The position numbers and the translations under genes were made by a program. The notes beneath the pieces were generated by a model, which worked only from the letters and a program-made list of their open reading frames with translations, was not told the DNA's origin and ran no database searches. Below are positions 27,854 to 35,839 of a stretch of 64,000 nt of DNA, in pieces (the first letter of the stretch is position 1; each line of letters begins with the position of its first letter). The stretch spans positions 1 to 64,000 of the forward strand of contig NZ_JAOYTH010000022.1 of NCBI RefSeq assembly GCF_025847205.1. Direction: 5' to 3'. Source of the stretch: Pararhizobium sp. YC-54 (lineage in GTDB: Bacteria > Pseudomonadota > Alphaproteobacteria > Rhizobiales > Rhizobiaceae).

Positions 27854-28653
27854 TTGGCTTCTCCCATGGCAAAGTGGTCTGGCAGATCGTCGATATCGGG
27901 TAGTGCTTCCGGACCGACCTGTTTGGCGTCACTCGTGTTTTTGAACCCGTAGTCGGCCGCCACGACGTCGATGCCCGTCTTCCAGTCCGTTATGCGGATG
28001 CCGTACTGCGGCCCTTGTTCGATCTTCGTCGAGGTGATGACGTATCTGCAGGGATAGGGGCGCTCGCCTTGCGCGATCCAGATCTGCCAGTCGACTTCGG
28101 CGGTGCGGAACGCCAGATGGTCGCATTCGATGCCGCCGATCACGCCGCTGCCGAGGTCCTTGACGTCGGTCACGTCGGGCATCAGTTCGTCATAGACGTT
28201 CGGAAGAAGGAGGTCGGCGGCGGGAAGCGGACGACCAAACTTGTCGCGCAATACCTCGATCAGGTTCTCGACTGTACCCGGAACCTCGGCTTGGGTGTAG
28301 AGGTTGGCGTTCTTTCCGAGCAGGGTCACGGTCTTGCCGTCGAAACTCATCTCGACGTCGGCGAAGCCGCCAGTCCGAGTCGCCCTGATCTTGTCCGGCC
28401 GTCCGAGGTCGACCCTGCCGGAGCTTGCCAGAAGCAGCTTCTGGTTATCCTTGGTGACGACCTCCAGATCAGAGTCATAAGCGAACGAAATCGCCTTCTG
28501 CTCACCGAGGTAGTTCGACATCCTCTTGAGGAGATCCTTCGCTTCGGCTTCGCCCGCATGCACCACGGTCGAAGACATGAAGACAGCGAATGCCGTCCAC
28601 AGAAGTCCGGTTCTTGCCGCACGCATAGTGTTTCGCGTTGTCGTGCTCGTCAT
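27850..28653 (-). CDS. DUF2092-family periplasmic protein
   Basis: 267 residues, GGAGG ribosome binding site. A signal peptide (TGLLWTAFAVFMSSTVVHA) precedes a LolA/LppX-like all-beta domain: AISFAYDSDLEVVTKDNQKL, GGFADVEMSFDGKTVTLLGKNANLY and IECDHLAFRTAEVDWQIWIA are the DUF2092 pattern. Family function is unknown; the fold suggests binding of lipid-like ligands in the periplasm. It is cotranscribed with the small secreted protein. A GTAACATAC half-site of the island palindrome lies 70 bp upstream. Confidence 0.82.
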   Translation of the reverse strand: MTSTTTRNTMRAARTGLLWTAFAVFMSSTVVHAGEAEAKDLLKRMSNYLGEQKAISFAYDSDLEVVTKDNQKLLLASSGRVDLGRPDKIRATRTGGFADVEMSFDGKTVTLLGKNANLYTQAEVPGTVENLIEVLRDKFGRPLPAADLLLPNVYDELMPDVTDVKDLGSGVIGGIECDHLAFRTAEVDWQIWIAQGERPYPCRYVITSTKIEQGPQYGIRITDWKTGIDVVAADYGFKNTSDAKQVGPEALPDIDDLPDHFAMGEAK

Positions 28654-28722
28654 GTGCGTTCCCTCCTCCGCCCGGTTATCGGACGGCGAAGGAATGCTAC
28701 GCCTGCTTTTCCGCGGGCGCGT

Positions 28723-28731
28723 GTAACATAC
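28723..28731 (+). promoter_or_regulatory. Half-site of the island palindrome
   Basis: GTAACATAC is identical to the right arm of the palindrome at 30610-30628 but lacks the left arm. It sits 70 bp upstream of the DUF2092 start. It could be a weak or single-monomer binding site, or chance. Confidence 0.3.
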
Positions 28732-28755
28732 GGTATCATCCGTGTAGTTTCTGGC

Positions 28756-30573
28756 TTAGGGGGCTTCAATTTCCGAGGCTTCGAACGATGCGCCGGGCAC
28801 GGGTTCCGCGGTCGCCGGGACTGGCATCCCGGCTTTGCGCATCGCAGCGAGGAAGCGCGCCTGGTCGTCGGGCTGCATGTTGCGCTGTTTCATTTCCTCG
28901 ACGACGTTCGGCATGAAGGCTGGCCGCATCCTGACGAAGAGTTCGCCCGCGCTCCGCGCGTCGGCTTCCATCCCCGCTTCGGCGAAAATCATCGCCGCAA
29001 CCAGGTGAAAAATCGGAAACTTCTGCAGGTCCGTCTGCCTGATCTCCCTCACCGCTCGCTGATGGTCTCCGAGCATAGCGGACGCAAGCGCGCGCGATCC
29101 GCGGTAGAAACCCCCGCCACCGGGATTGAGCGCGATGGCATTGTCGAGAAGGCCCGCGCCCCGTTGCCATTGCCCCGCAAGATTGAGGAGCGCTCCGAAC
29201 TCTCCCATGAATTCCGTGTCGTTCGGATTGATCGCCATTGCCCGCTCCCCGACACGGATCGCCTCCTCCGGTTGCCGGGTGAAGAACAACGCGTTCATCA
29301 GCGCCTGGAGCGCGCGCGTGTTTCCCGGTTCCACCTGCACTGCCTGCCGCGCCGTCTGGAGCGCCCGATCCAACGGGCTGACGGCGGCAGCGACTGGATT
29401 GAATTGGAACCGTCCCTCATCGAGGTAGACGATGGAAAGCATCGCCCATGCCGTTGCATAGGTCGGATAGCGGGCCACCGCGCTCTCGAGACAGTCCCGG
29501 ACGTGGGCGTGGCGTTCGGGGCTGAGTTCGGTGCGATAGGCGTAGAAGTTCAGGGTGCATTCGTAGGCACCGAGGTCATCCGGCGGCGGGCGGGACGCAT
29601 CCGCCTGGGCCACGATGCCGTACGGCTGCGCGACGGCGGTCGCGACTTGGCCTGCGACATCTGCCTGTATCGCGAACAGGTCGCGGGAGCCGAGTTTGTT
29701 GTCATAATTCTGCGACCACAGGATTGCGCCGTCGTCCGTGTCGACGAGGCGAGCAGTCACGCGCATGTGGTCTCCCGAGACTCTAACGCCGCCTGAGAGC
29801 AAATAGCGCGCGCCGACCTGGTCGCGAACGTGCCTGATGTCGGCATCCGGCGTCAGGCTGTTCGATGTCTCGCGGCCGAATACCCTTATCTCCTTGAACC
29901 GGGGCAATGTTGTCAGCAGCTCTTCGGTGAGGCCGAGCGTATAAAGCTTCGCCTGCGGCCCCTCGCCGAGATCGGCGAACGGTGCGATCACGATGGCCGG
30001 AACGTCGGGGCCGATTACGGTTGTTTCGGTCGCAGGAGCGACAGAGGGGAGCGTCGACACCCAATAGGCCCCACCAAACAAGATGAAGGCGGCGGCTGCG
30101 ATGCCGGAGATGGTTCGCCATCCCGGCAACCACCACTCCTGGTTCGGCGGGAGGTAGCGCATGGCCCAATGGGCAGGCTCGGTCTGCTCACCGTCCAATT
30201 CGGGAGATGGAGGTGCGCTCCAGGTGAACACCGGGGCGTATCCGCCCTTGGGAATATCGATGCGGATCGGATCGGTCCGTCCGGCGGTGAGGTAGTAGCG
30301 TTCGAGCACGCGACGAAGACGACCTGCCTGTATCCGGACGACGGGGTCGTCCTGTGTAAAATTCACGTCACGCTTGAAGACTTCGAGAGCGATGGAATAG
30401 CCCTTTATCCGGTTCGCGTTGCCAGCCAGCGACTCCTCGACGATATAGCTAAGGAATGCGGCCCCACGGCCGACGTTCGGAAACTCTGTGCTGGTGATGA
30501 TGCGCTGGAGCTGGGCGCGAATCTCCTCCTCGCACGGCGGCTTGCGGACTTCGACGTCTGTTGATGTCAGCAC
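28756..30573 (-). CDS. Membrane-anchored TPR regulator-like protein
   Basis: 605 residues from the GTG at 30573, preceded by GGAGAGGAG; the in-frame ATG at 30675 would put a palindromic promoter site inside the gene. The N-terminal 110 residues (FLSYIVEESLAGNANRIKGYSI, then DDPVVRIQAGRLRRVLERYY and IPKGGYAPVF) match the domain found at the front of many rhizobial TPR or cyclase-like proteins and may bind DNA. One transmembrane helix (about residue 165-183) is followed by a FlgO/TolB-like domain (AIVIAPFADLGEGPQ) and several TPR repeats. It is the best candidate regulator of the 19-bp palindromes, by location only. Confidence 0.82.
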   Translation of the reverse strand: MLTSTDVEVRKPPCEEEIRAQLQRIITSTEFPNVGRGAAFLSYIVEESLAGNANRIKGYSIALEVFKRDVNFTQDDPVVRIQAGRLRRVLERYYLTAGRTDPIRIDIPKGGYAPVFTWSAPPSPELDGEQTEPAHWAMRYLPPNQEWWLPGWRTISGIAAAAFILFGGAYWVSTLPSVAPATETTVIGPDVPAIVIAPFADLGEGPQAKLYTLGLTEELLTTLPRFKEIRVFGRETSNSLTPDADIRHVRDQVGARYLLSGGVRVSGDHMRVTARLVDTDDGAILWSQNYDNKLGSRDLFAIQADVAGQVATAVAQPYGIVAQADASRPPPDDLGAYECTLNFYAYRTELSPERHAHVRDCLESAVARYPTYATAWAMLSIVYLDEGRFQFNPVAAAVSPLDRALQTARQAVQVEPGNTRALQALMNALFFTRQPEEAIRVGERAMAINPNDTEFMGEFGALLNLAGQWQRGAGLLDNAIALNPGGGGFYRGSRALASAMLGDHQRAVREIRQTDLQKFPIFHLVAAMIFAEAGMEADARSAGELFVRMRPAFMPNVVEEMKQRNMQPDDQARFLAAMRKAGMPVPATAEPVPGASFEASEIEAP

Positions 30574-30609
30574 GGCCCGCTCCTCTCCCCAGAGCACCCG
30601 ATAGCACCC

Positions 30610-30628
30610 GTATATTACAGTAACATAC
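30610..30628. promoter_or_regulatory. 19-bp palindrome, copy 3 (TPR regulator promoter)
   Basis: GTATATTACAGTAACATAC: 9-bp arms around a central A, one mismatch. It lies 37 bp upstream of the TPR protein's start and about 100 bp upstream of the divergent small gene at 30726, so it could mediate autoregulation. Confidence 0.7.
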
Positions 30629-30725
30629 TCCCTAAAGGCTCCCGCATCCACGATACTGCATGGGCAGGCGCGCACGTTGCAGTAGTGGCTTCGTGGTAGT
30701 CCTTTAGAGGGAAGAAAACAAGCAG

Positions 30726-30989
30726 ATGGTTGACAACGGGACCGCTGTCAAAACCCGCTTTCCGAGCCGTGCCCAGGCGATCGACGCGCTTCTGGCCCGC
30801 GACGAAGGCTTCCGGGACATGTGTTCAGACTATACGACCGCGGAGGAAGAACTACGAAAATGGCGGTCGTCATCCGAACAGCACCGGGACGTCCACATCA
30901 CCGAGTACAACGAACTCGTCGATGAACTGGCGGCGGAGATCGATGCGACTCTCGACCGTGCAGCGGTCGTGCCCTTTCCAAAGCGGTGA
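30726..30989 (+). CDS. Small conserved-looking protein of unknown function
   Basis: 87 residues, preceded by AGAGGGAAG. It is mostly helical and acidic (ARDEGFRDMCSDYTTAEEELRKW, then YNELVDELAAEIDATLDRA) and ends in a basic PFPKR. No family recognised. It is divergent from the TPR regulator and shares its promoter region with a palindrome copy; a second copy follows 11 bp after its stop. Confidence 0.6.
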   Translation: MVDNGTAVKTRFPSRAQAIDALLARDEGFRDMCSDYTTAEEELRKWRSSSEQHRDVHITEYNELVDELAAEIDATLDRAAVVPFPKR

Positions 30990-30999
30990 ATGTCGGGGC

Positions 31000-31018
31000 G
31001 TAGGTTATCGTAACACCC
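31000..31018. promoter_or_regulatory. 19-bp palindrome, copy 4
   Basis: GTAGGTTATCGTAACACCC fits the same pattern (GTA-4 nt-TA...GTAAC). It lies just after the small gene at 30726 and upstream of the next rightward genes. Confidence 0.6.
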
Positions 31019-31033
31019 TGCGCCCGATGAGAC

Positions 31034-31202
31034 ATGTCGGACGAAACCGATCGCGTGAAACGGCGGTTGTGCAAGCTCGCTCGCCACCGCCGCCGTTTCC
31101 TTCTCGACGCAGATCCTCTTCGTCACCATGGCCATCGGCTACGTGGTGTTGACAACGGCGCTGCTCTGGCGGCAACGGCGGGCCACTGATACTTCTCCCT
31201 GA
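31034..31202 (+). pseudogene. Possible small membrane protein with a frameshift
   Basis: An ATG at 31034 begins MSDETDRVKRRL, but that frame becomes Arg/His-rich. The frame one base later reads a convincing transmembrane segment (AAVSFSTQILFVTMAIGYVV then LTTALLWRQRR) to a stop at 31202 and has no start upstream of an ATG at 31128. A single-base change near 31070-31080 would join them into about 56 residues. This is suggestive only. Confidence 0.3.
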
Positions 31203-31223
31203 TCGCGGACTGGAGGTGGATCG

Positions 31224-31706
31224 TTGGGATTGAGGAATAGCGGAGCGGCGTACGGAATCCTGCTTGCCGGACAGACCGTCGCGGCGTCAACCTTGTTCTG
31301 GATCGTTTTCCCGCTGTTCCAGCAGATCATCACGCATCTCGGGGAGCAGCAGGAACTGAGCTACTCCCAGCAAGTCGCCACGATCTGCAGCGCCACGCTG
31401 CTTCACGTCTGCTATTGGACCCGGCTGAAGTGGGTGCCCGTCGTCGCGCCATTTCACAACCTGTTCGTGGCGCATCTCTGTTCGTTTGCAAGTCGCGTGA
31501 GTTTCTTTTTCGGGGGCGCGCTGTTCTCGGCGGTCTTCTTCCGCCACTTACCCGCACTCGAAGCGCTTCCATCATTTGCCCGGATTGCCTTCGGGACTTT
31601 CGAGGTCGTGATCGTCCTGTTCGCGCTGTTCTGCTACTCCCAGGAACTCGAGCGGTTGGCAAAGGCGATCGAAGAGCCGAGCACCACCGCAAAACCGCAG
31701 GATTGA
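31224..31706 (+). CDS. Four-helix membrane protein of unknown function
   Basis: 160 residues starting at a TTG with a GGAGGT ribosome binding site 6 bp upstream. It has about four hydrophobic segments (GILLAGQTVAASTLFWIVF; NLFVAHLCSFASRVSFFFGG; FEVVIVLFALFCY among them) and a polar C-terminus. No family was recognised. It lies between the palindrome copy at 31000 and the sulfatase gene, same direction. Confidence 0.7.
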   Translation: MGLRNSGAAYGILLAGQTVAASTLFWIVFPLFQQIITHLGEQQELSYSQQVATICSATLLHVCYWTRLKWVPVVAPFHNLFVAHLCSFASRVSFFFGGALFSAVFFRHLPALEALPSFARIAFGTFEVVIVLFALFCYSQELERLAKAIEEPSTTAKPQD

Positions 31707-32096
31707 CGTCTGCCTTCGCCCCGCCATCTTGCCTACCAGCTCTCTGATCGTCACTCAGCGCTTGTCACTGAGCCGACGCCAGTCGTGTATAGGGAAAGAG
31801 GGCTCGACCGTCCCCTGCTCCCCTATCGTAACTGGACATAGCGCTTTCGGGCCGCTCGACTGGGAATGACCTCGAAGCTGTCACTCATTGCGGAGCAACA
31901 TTAGGCTATAGGACTGGAATTTCCGTCAACGCGCCGCAGAACGTCCGTAGTGTCGCGTAGCTCAGCACGTCGAGGTCCCCAAATTACAACATTTGCAAGA
32001 ACACCCTAATGTTACGTGCCTACATATCGAAACGGGGGTACGTTGTAGTTCGGGGAGATACGGCAGGTTCTGGTTCCACAAACGGGAGGGAATTCG
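31707..32096. other. Upstream region of the sulfatase gene
   Basis: No gene was found in these 390 bp. TATCGTAAC (31824-31832) matches the core of palindrome copy 4, and GTTACGTGCCTAC (32011-32023) looks like a shortened version of copy 1, about 80 bp before the sulfatase start. Both are weak. Confidence 0.35.
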
Positions 32097-33731
32097 ATGA
32101 CAAGTCATTCGTACCTACGCCGGCGGGACGTTCTATTTGCGGGCGGATCGTTGATCGCGATGTCCGCAATGGGCACAGTCGTTAATGTTGCAACCGGCAA
32201 GAGCGCAATGGCCCAGGCTACAAGCCCAAAACCCAACATCCTCGTCATCTTTGGTGACGATATCGGCTGGTGGAACGCAAGCGCCTACAACCGCGGCCAG
32301 ATGGGATATCAGACACCCAACATTGACCGCATTGCCGACGAAGGCGCGATCTTCACTGACCTGTACGCTCAACAATCCTGCACCGCCGGGCGCGCCGCGT
32401 TCATTACCGGGCAAAGTTGCTTCCGCACCGGTCTGCTTAAGGTCGGTTTACCGGGCGCCAAGGAGGGCCTGTCAGACAAGGATCCAACGCTCGCCGAACT
32501 GCTCAAGCCGCAGGGCTACGCGACCGGCCAGTTTGGCAAGAACCATTTGGGCGACCGCAACGAATTCCTGCCGACCGTTCACGGCTTCGATGAGTTCTTC
32601 GGCAATCTGTATCATCTCAACGCCGAGGAGGAGCCGGAGAACCCGGACTATCCGAAGGATCCCCAGTTCCGCGCGACGTTCGGTCCGCGCGGCGTGCTTA
32701 AATGCGTCGCAACCGGCACAGACGATCCGACCGAGGATCCGCGCTTCGGCAGGGTAGGCAAGCAGAAAATCGAGGACACCGGACCGCTCACCAAGAAGCG
32801 CATGGAAACAGTGGACGAGGAATTCCTGGGAGCGGCAAAGGATTTCATCAGCCGACAGCATCAAGCCGCGAAGCCTTTCTTCTGCTGGTTCAATGCGACG
32901 CGCATGCACATTTACACGCATCTGAAGCCTGAGTCGCAAGGCAAGACCGGTCTGGGCGTGCTGGCCGACGGCATGACGGAGTTCGACGGCATGGTCGGCC
33001 AGCTTCTCAAGCAACTGGACGACCTCGGCATCGCCGACAACACCATCGTGCTGTGGACCACGGATAACGGCGCAGAGCTCTTCTCATGGCCAGACGGCGG
33101 CACTACGCCGTTTCACGGCGAGAAGAACACCAACTGGGAAGGCGGCTATCGAGTTCCGGGGGTGATGCGTTGGCCGGGCGTCATCAAGCCCGGCACGGAA
33201 ATCAACGACATCGTCTCCCACGAAGACTGGGTCCCGACATTCGTGGCCGCCGCAGGCGAGCCGGATGTAAAGGCAAAGCTCCTGACCGGTTACGAGGCCG
33301 CGGGCAAGACCTTCAAGGTCCATCTGGACGGGTACAACCAGCGCCAGCTTCTCGCCGGCACCGGGCCAAGCGAGCGTAAGGAATATTTCTATTGGACGGA
33401 CGACGGAAGCCTTGCGGCGCTGCGCTATGATCGCTGGAAGCTTGTGTTCATGGAGCAGCGGGCCGAGGGTCTCGACGTGTGGCAGGATCCGTTGATAACG
33501 CTGCGCTTTCCGAAGCTCATCGACCTGCGCGCGGACCCGTTCGAGATCGCCCAGCATGTCGCCGGCGACTACCCCAGATGGCGGGTTGAGCATGCCTTTG
33601 CGCTGGTGCCGGCGCAGGCCTTTGTGGCCCGGCACCTGCAGACCTACGTTGATTTCCCGCCTCGGCAAAAGCCAGGCAGCTTCTCGCTCGACGAGGTGCT
33701 GTCGAAACTGCAGGAGGGCGGGAGGAACTGA
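32097..33731 (+). CDS. Tat-exported arylsulfatase-type sulfatase
   Basis: 544 residues with a GGAGGGAA ribosome binding site. The N-terminus carries a twin-arginine signal (YLRRRDVLFAGGSLIAMSA) cleaved near AMAQA. The alkaline phosphatase-superfamily core shows PNILVIFGDDIGWW (metal-binding Asp pair), and the formylglycine site Cys95 in SCTAGRAAFITG fits the CxAxR form. Further metal/substrate residues are in FGKNHLGD and TTDNGAE. It should need formylglycine formation at Cys95; the presumed maturation enzyme gene downstream is frameshifted. The sulfate ester substrate is unknown. Confidence 0.93.
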   Translation: MTSHSYLRRRDVLFAGGSLIAMSAMGTVVNVATGKSAMAQATSPKPNILVIFGDDIGWWNASAYNRGQMGYQTPNIDRIADEGAIFTDLYAQQSCTAGRAAFITGQSCFRTGLLKVGLPGAKEGLSDKDPTLAELLKPQGYATGQFGKNHLGDRNEFLPTVHGFDEFFGNLYHLNAEEEPENPDYPKDPQFRATFGPRGVLKCVATGTDDPTEDPRFGRVGKQKIEDTGPLTKKRMETVDEEFLGAAKDFISRQHQAAKPFFCWFNATRMHIYTHLKPESQGKTGLGVLADGMTEFDGMVGQLLKQLDDLGIADNTIVLWTTDNGAELFSWPDGGTTPFHGEKNTNWEGGYRVPGVMRWPGVIKPGTEINDIVSHEDWVPTFVAAAGEPDVKAKLLTGYEAAGKTFKVHLDGYNQRQLLAGTGPSERKEYFYWTDDGSLAALRYDRWKLVFMEQRAEGLDVWQDPLITLRFPKLIDLRADPFEIAQHVAGDYPRWRVEHAFALVPAQAFVARHLQTYVDFPPRQKPGSFSLDEVLSKLQEGGRN

Positions 33732-33752
33732 CATCTGCATCCAGTTATGCAT

Positions 33753-33774
33753 GAGCCCCGCGCGCGCGGGGCTC
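33753..33774. terminator. Perfect 22-nt GC palindrome between sulfatase and FGE genes
   Basis: GAGCCCCGC and GCGGGGCTC arms meet around GCGC, 22 bp after the sulfatase stop and 71 bp before the FGE start. It would form a very stable hairpin and could attenuate expression of the downstream gene. No T run follows. Confidence 0.55.
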
Positions 33775-33844
33775 CAAGGGCGAAGCGGCTTGACTCGGTC
33801 TTCATCGCGCCGCTGCCGAGCAGGTTCCATCCATGGAGTGGCCA

Positions 33845-34983
33845 ATGACCGCCCGCTATGAAGGCAATCATTCCGAAGCAGGGGGAGCAAGAGCTGCAAA
33901 TCCACCCTTCGAAAACATGGTGTGGATTCCGGACGGCACATTTCTCATGGGCTCGGATCACCACTATCAGGAGGAAGCGCCCGCCCACAATGTGGAGGTG
34001 GAAGGCTTCTGGATGGATGTCCATACGGTCACGAACCGTAAGTTCGCCCACTTTGTCGAAGCGACCGGGTATGTCACGCTTGCCGAGCGTCCCGTGAACC
34101 CCGAGGATTATCCTGGTGCCCTGCCAGACATGCTGGAGCCGGCCTCCGTCGTCTTCAGCAAGCCTAGACAACGCGTCGCCCTTGGCAATGTTTACAATTG
34201 GTGGACGTATGTGAAAGGCGCAAATTGGCGACATCCACGCGGGCCGTCGAGCTCGATCAAGGGGCTCGCCAATCATCCGGTCGTCCACGTTGGCTACGGG
34301 GATGCCGAAGCCTTCGCACGATGGGTGGGCAAGGAGCTTCCGTCGGAAGCCGGATGGGAACGTGCGGCGCGTAGGGGTCTGGACGGAGCCGAATTTGTCT
34401 GGGGCAGCGAATGGATGCCCGCAGGTAGGCACATGGCAAACACCTGGCAGGGCGAGTTCCCTGGCAGAACCTGCGGGCGGACGGTTTCGAAGGGACGTCC
34501 CCGGTTGGCTCTTTTCCTGCTAACGGCTACGGCCTTCACGACATGGCGGGCAACGTCTGGCAATGGACGACCGACTGGTATCAGGAACATGCCAAGATCG
34601 ACAGCCCGTGCTGTACGATCCACGACCCGAGAGGCGGGAAGCCGGAGGAGAGCTACGATCCGCGCCAACCCAACATCAAGGTTCCGCGCAAAGTCATGAA
34701 GGGCGGCTCATATCTGTGCGCGCCGAATTACTGCCGGCGCTATCGCCCTGCGGCCCGCATGCCGCAGCCGATCGACACGGCGACTGGTCATCTGGGGTTC
34801 CGTTGCATTGCCCGAGAGCGATGGAAGTCAGCTTTAGCTGGAGGGGCATTTGTGGCGCAAAGCAGCCGCCTCGCTCTCAAGGACGAGTGTCCGGTTGGGG
34901 GCCGATACGTTTCAATTGCTAGCCTTGAAGGGATTTCAGCGAGTTTCGGAAGCATTGGGAGCGACTGCTTGTGCCATCTTTAA
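33845..34983 (+). pseudogene. Formylglycine-generating enzyme (sulfatase-modifying factor) with a frameshift
   Basis: From the ATG at 33845 the frame encodes an FGE-sulfatase domain (MVWIPDGTFLMGSDHHYQEE, FWMDVHTVTNRKFAHFV, HPVVHVGYGDAEAFARW, ELPSEAGWERAAR) up to WQGEFP. At about 34459-34461 one base is missing in a C run; inserting one C restores FPWQNLRADGFEG and joins the second frame, NGYGLHDMAGNVWQW. That frame contains the catalytic Cys pair in GGSYLCAPNYCRRYR and ends HLGFRCIAR, then runs on about 50 unrelated residues to 34983. Unless the base is a sequencing error, no full-length enzyme is made. Confidence 0.85.
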
Positions 34984-35839
34984 TAGCCCCCCGGAACGAC
35001 ATTAAATGTCCCGAGGAGCGGATTTTTAGGGTAAAGTCAAAGCGGCGGGTCCCGTTCGTTACCGAAGGATCGCGGCATCGTGCTCCTTGGCCATCCCGAC
35101 ATGAGGCGCGAACACGATGATTTTTTCTCCGGCCCGACCGCATCTGCCCAGGCTAAAGGCCTTCGCACGCTGATGCATCGTCGTTGGAGAGAGCCGTCTG
35201 CGCCGTCGATGATTGTTTTCCTGGAGTCAGAAGCGAACGTCAATCATGCTTCGATTCAACGGTCGGGGTCGATCGATCCGGGAGATTAACGGCGGCAACC
35301 ACGGTCAAATCGTCGCCTCGAACGTCGCGCTGTATCGAGGTCGCCGGGATTTCTATGAACACACATCTCACCAAACTGCTGACGCAGCACTATCGCATGA
35401 TCGGCTCAGGACTGCACGGTCTTCGACAGCTATGTCAGCTTTAGGGGATGGGCCACGAGGACTGAAATGGCTGAAATGACGGCGCAAAGCTGCCATTCGC
35501 AACGTTTATAATAAAGTTCCATTGGACTGATTTCCGGCCCACGCAATAGTCCCTGGTGCGGGTCTCGGGCCTGATGGCGCAGAGACTTGTGCTTTCGCGC
35601 GACAGTCGGATCCCAACATCGTCGCCATTCGATAAAACGATCTTAGAGTTGTTGTTCGAGAGGTTTGCCATCCGCGCGCGATCGGCCGGTAGCTCCAGGC
35701 GATACTTTATGCGATCTTTTGAGCGCAAATCGAAAACCCCTGCGATACGTTTCGCTGGAACGGAGCTTTCGTCCTAACCTTTGAAAGAGCTTGGTGCCGT
35801 ATGAGAGGGCATGACATGGGTCGTTAAGCTCATGGTCAA
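34984..35839. other. Intergenic stretch without a recognised gene
   Basis: This 856-bp stretch separates the broken FGE gene from the leftward cyclase operon. Short open frames exist on both strands (for example a leftward one at 35441-35728) but none shows a family motif together with a good ribosome binding site. It may contain degraded sequence. Confidence 0.4.

Noticed and set aside
28015..29796. 593-codon plus-strand frame over DUF2092 and the TPR gene
   Set aside because: It is antisense to two supported genes and reads as Arg/His/Gly-rich low-information sequence.
30573..30675. ATG start at 30675 for the TPR protein
   Set aside because: It would place the palindrome at 30610 inside the gene; the GTG at 30573 has a strong ribosome binding site and begins at the conserved domain.
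35441..35728. Leftward 95-codon frame that might be a PilZ-like remnant
   Set aside because: The resemblance was limited to a few residues and no RxxxR plus (D/N)xSxxG motif pair was found.
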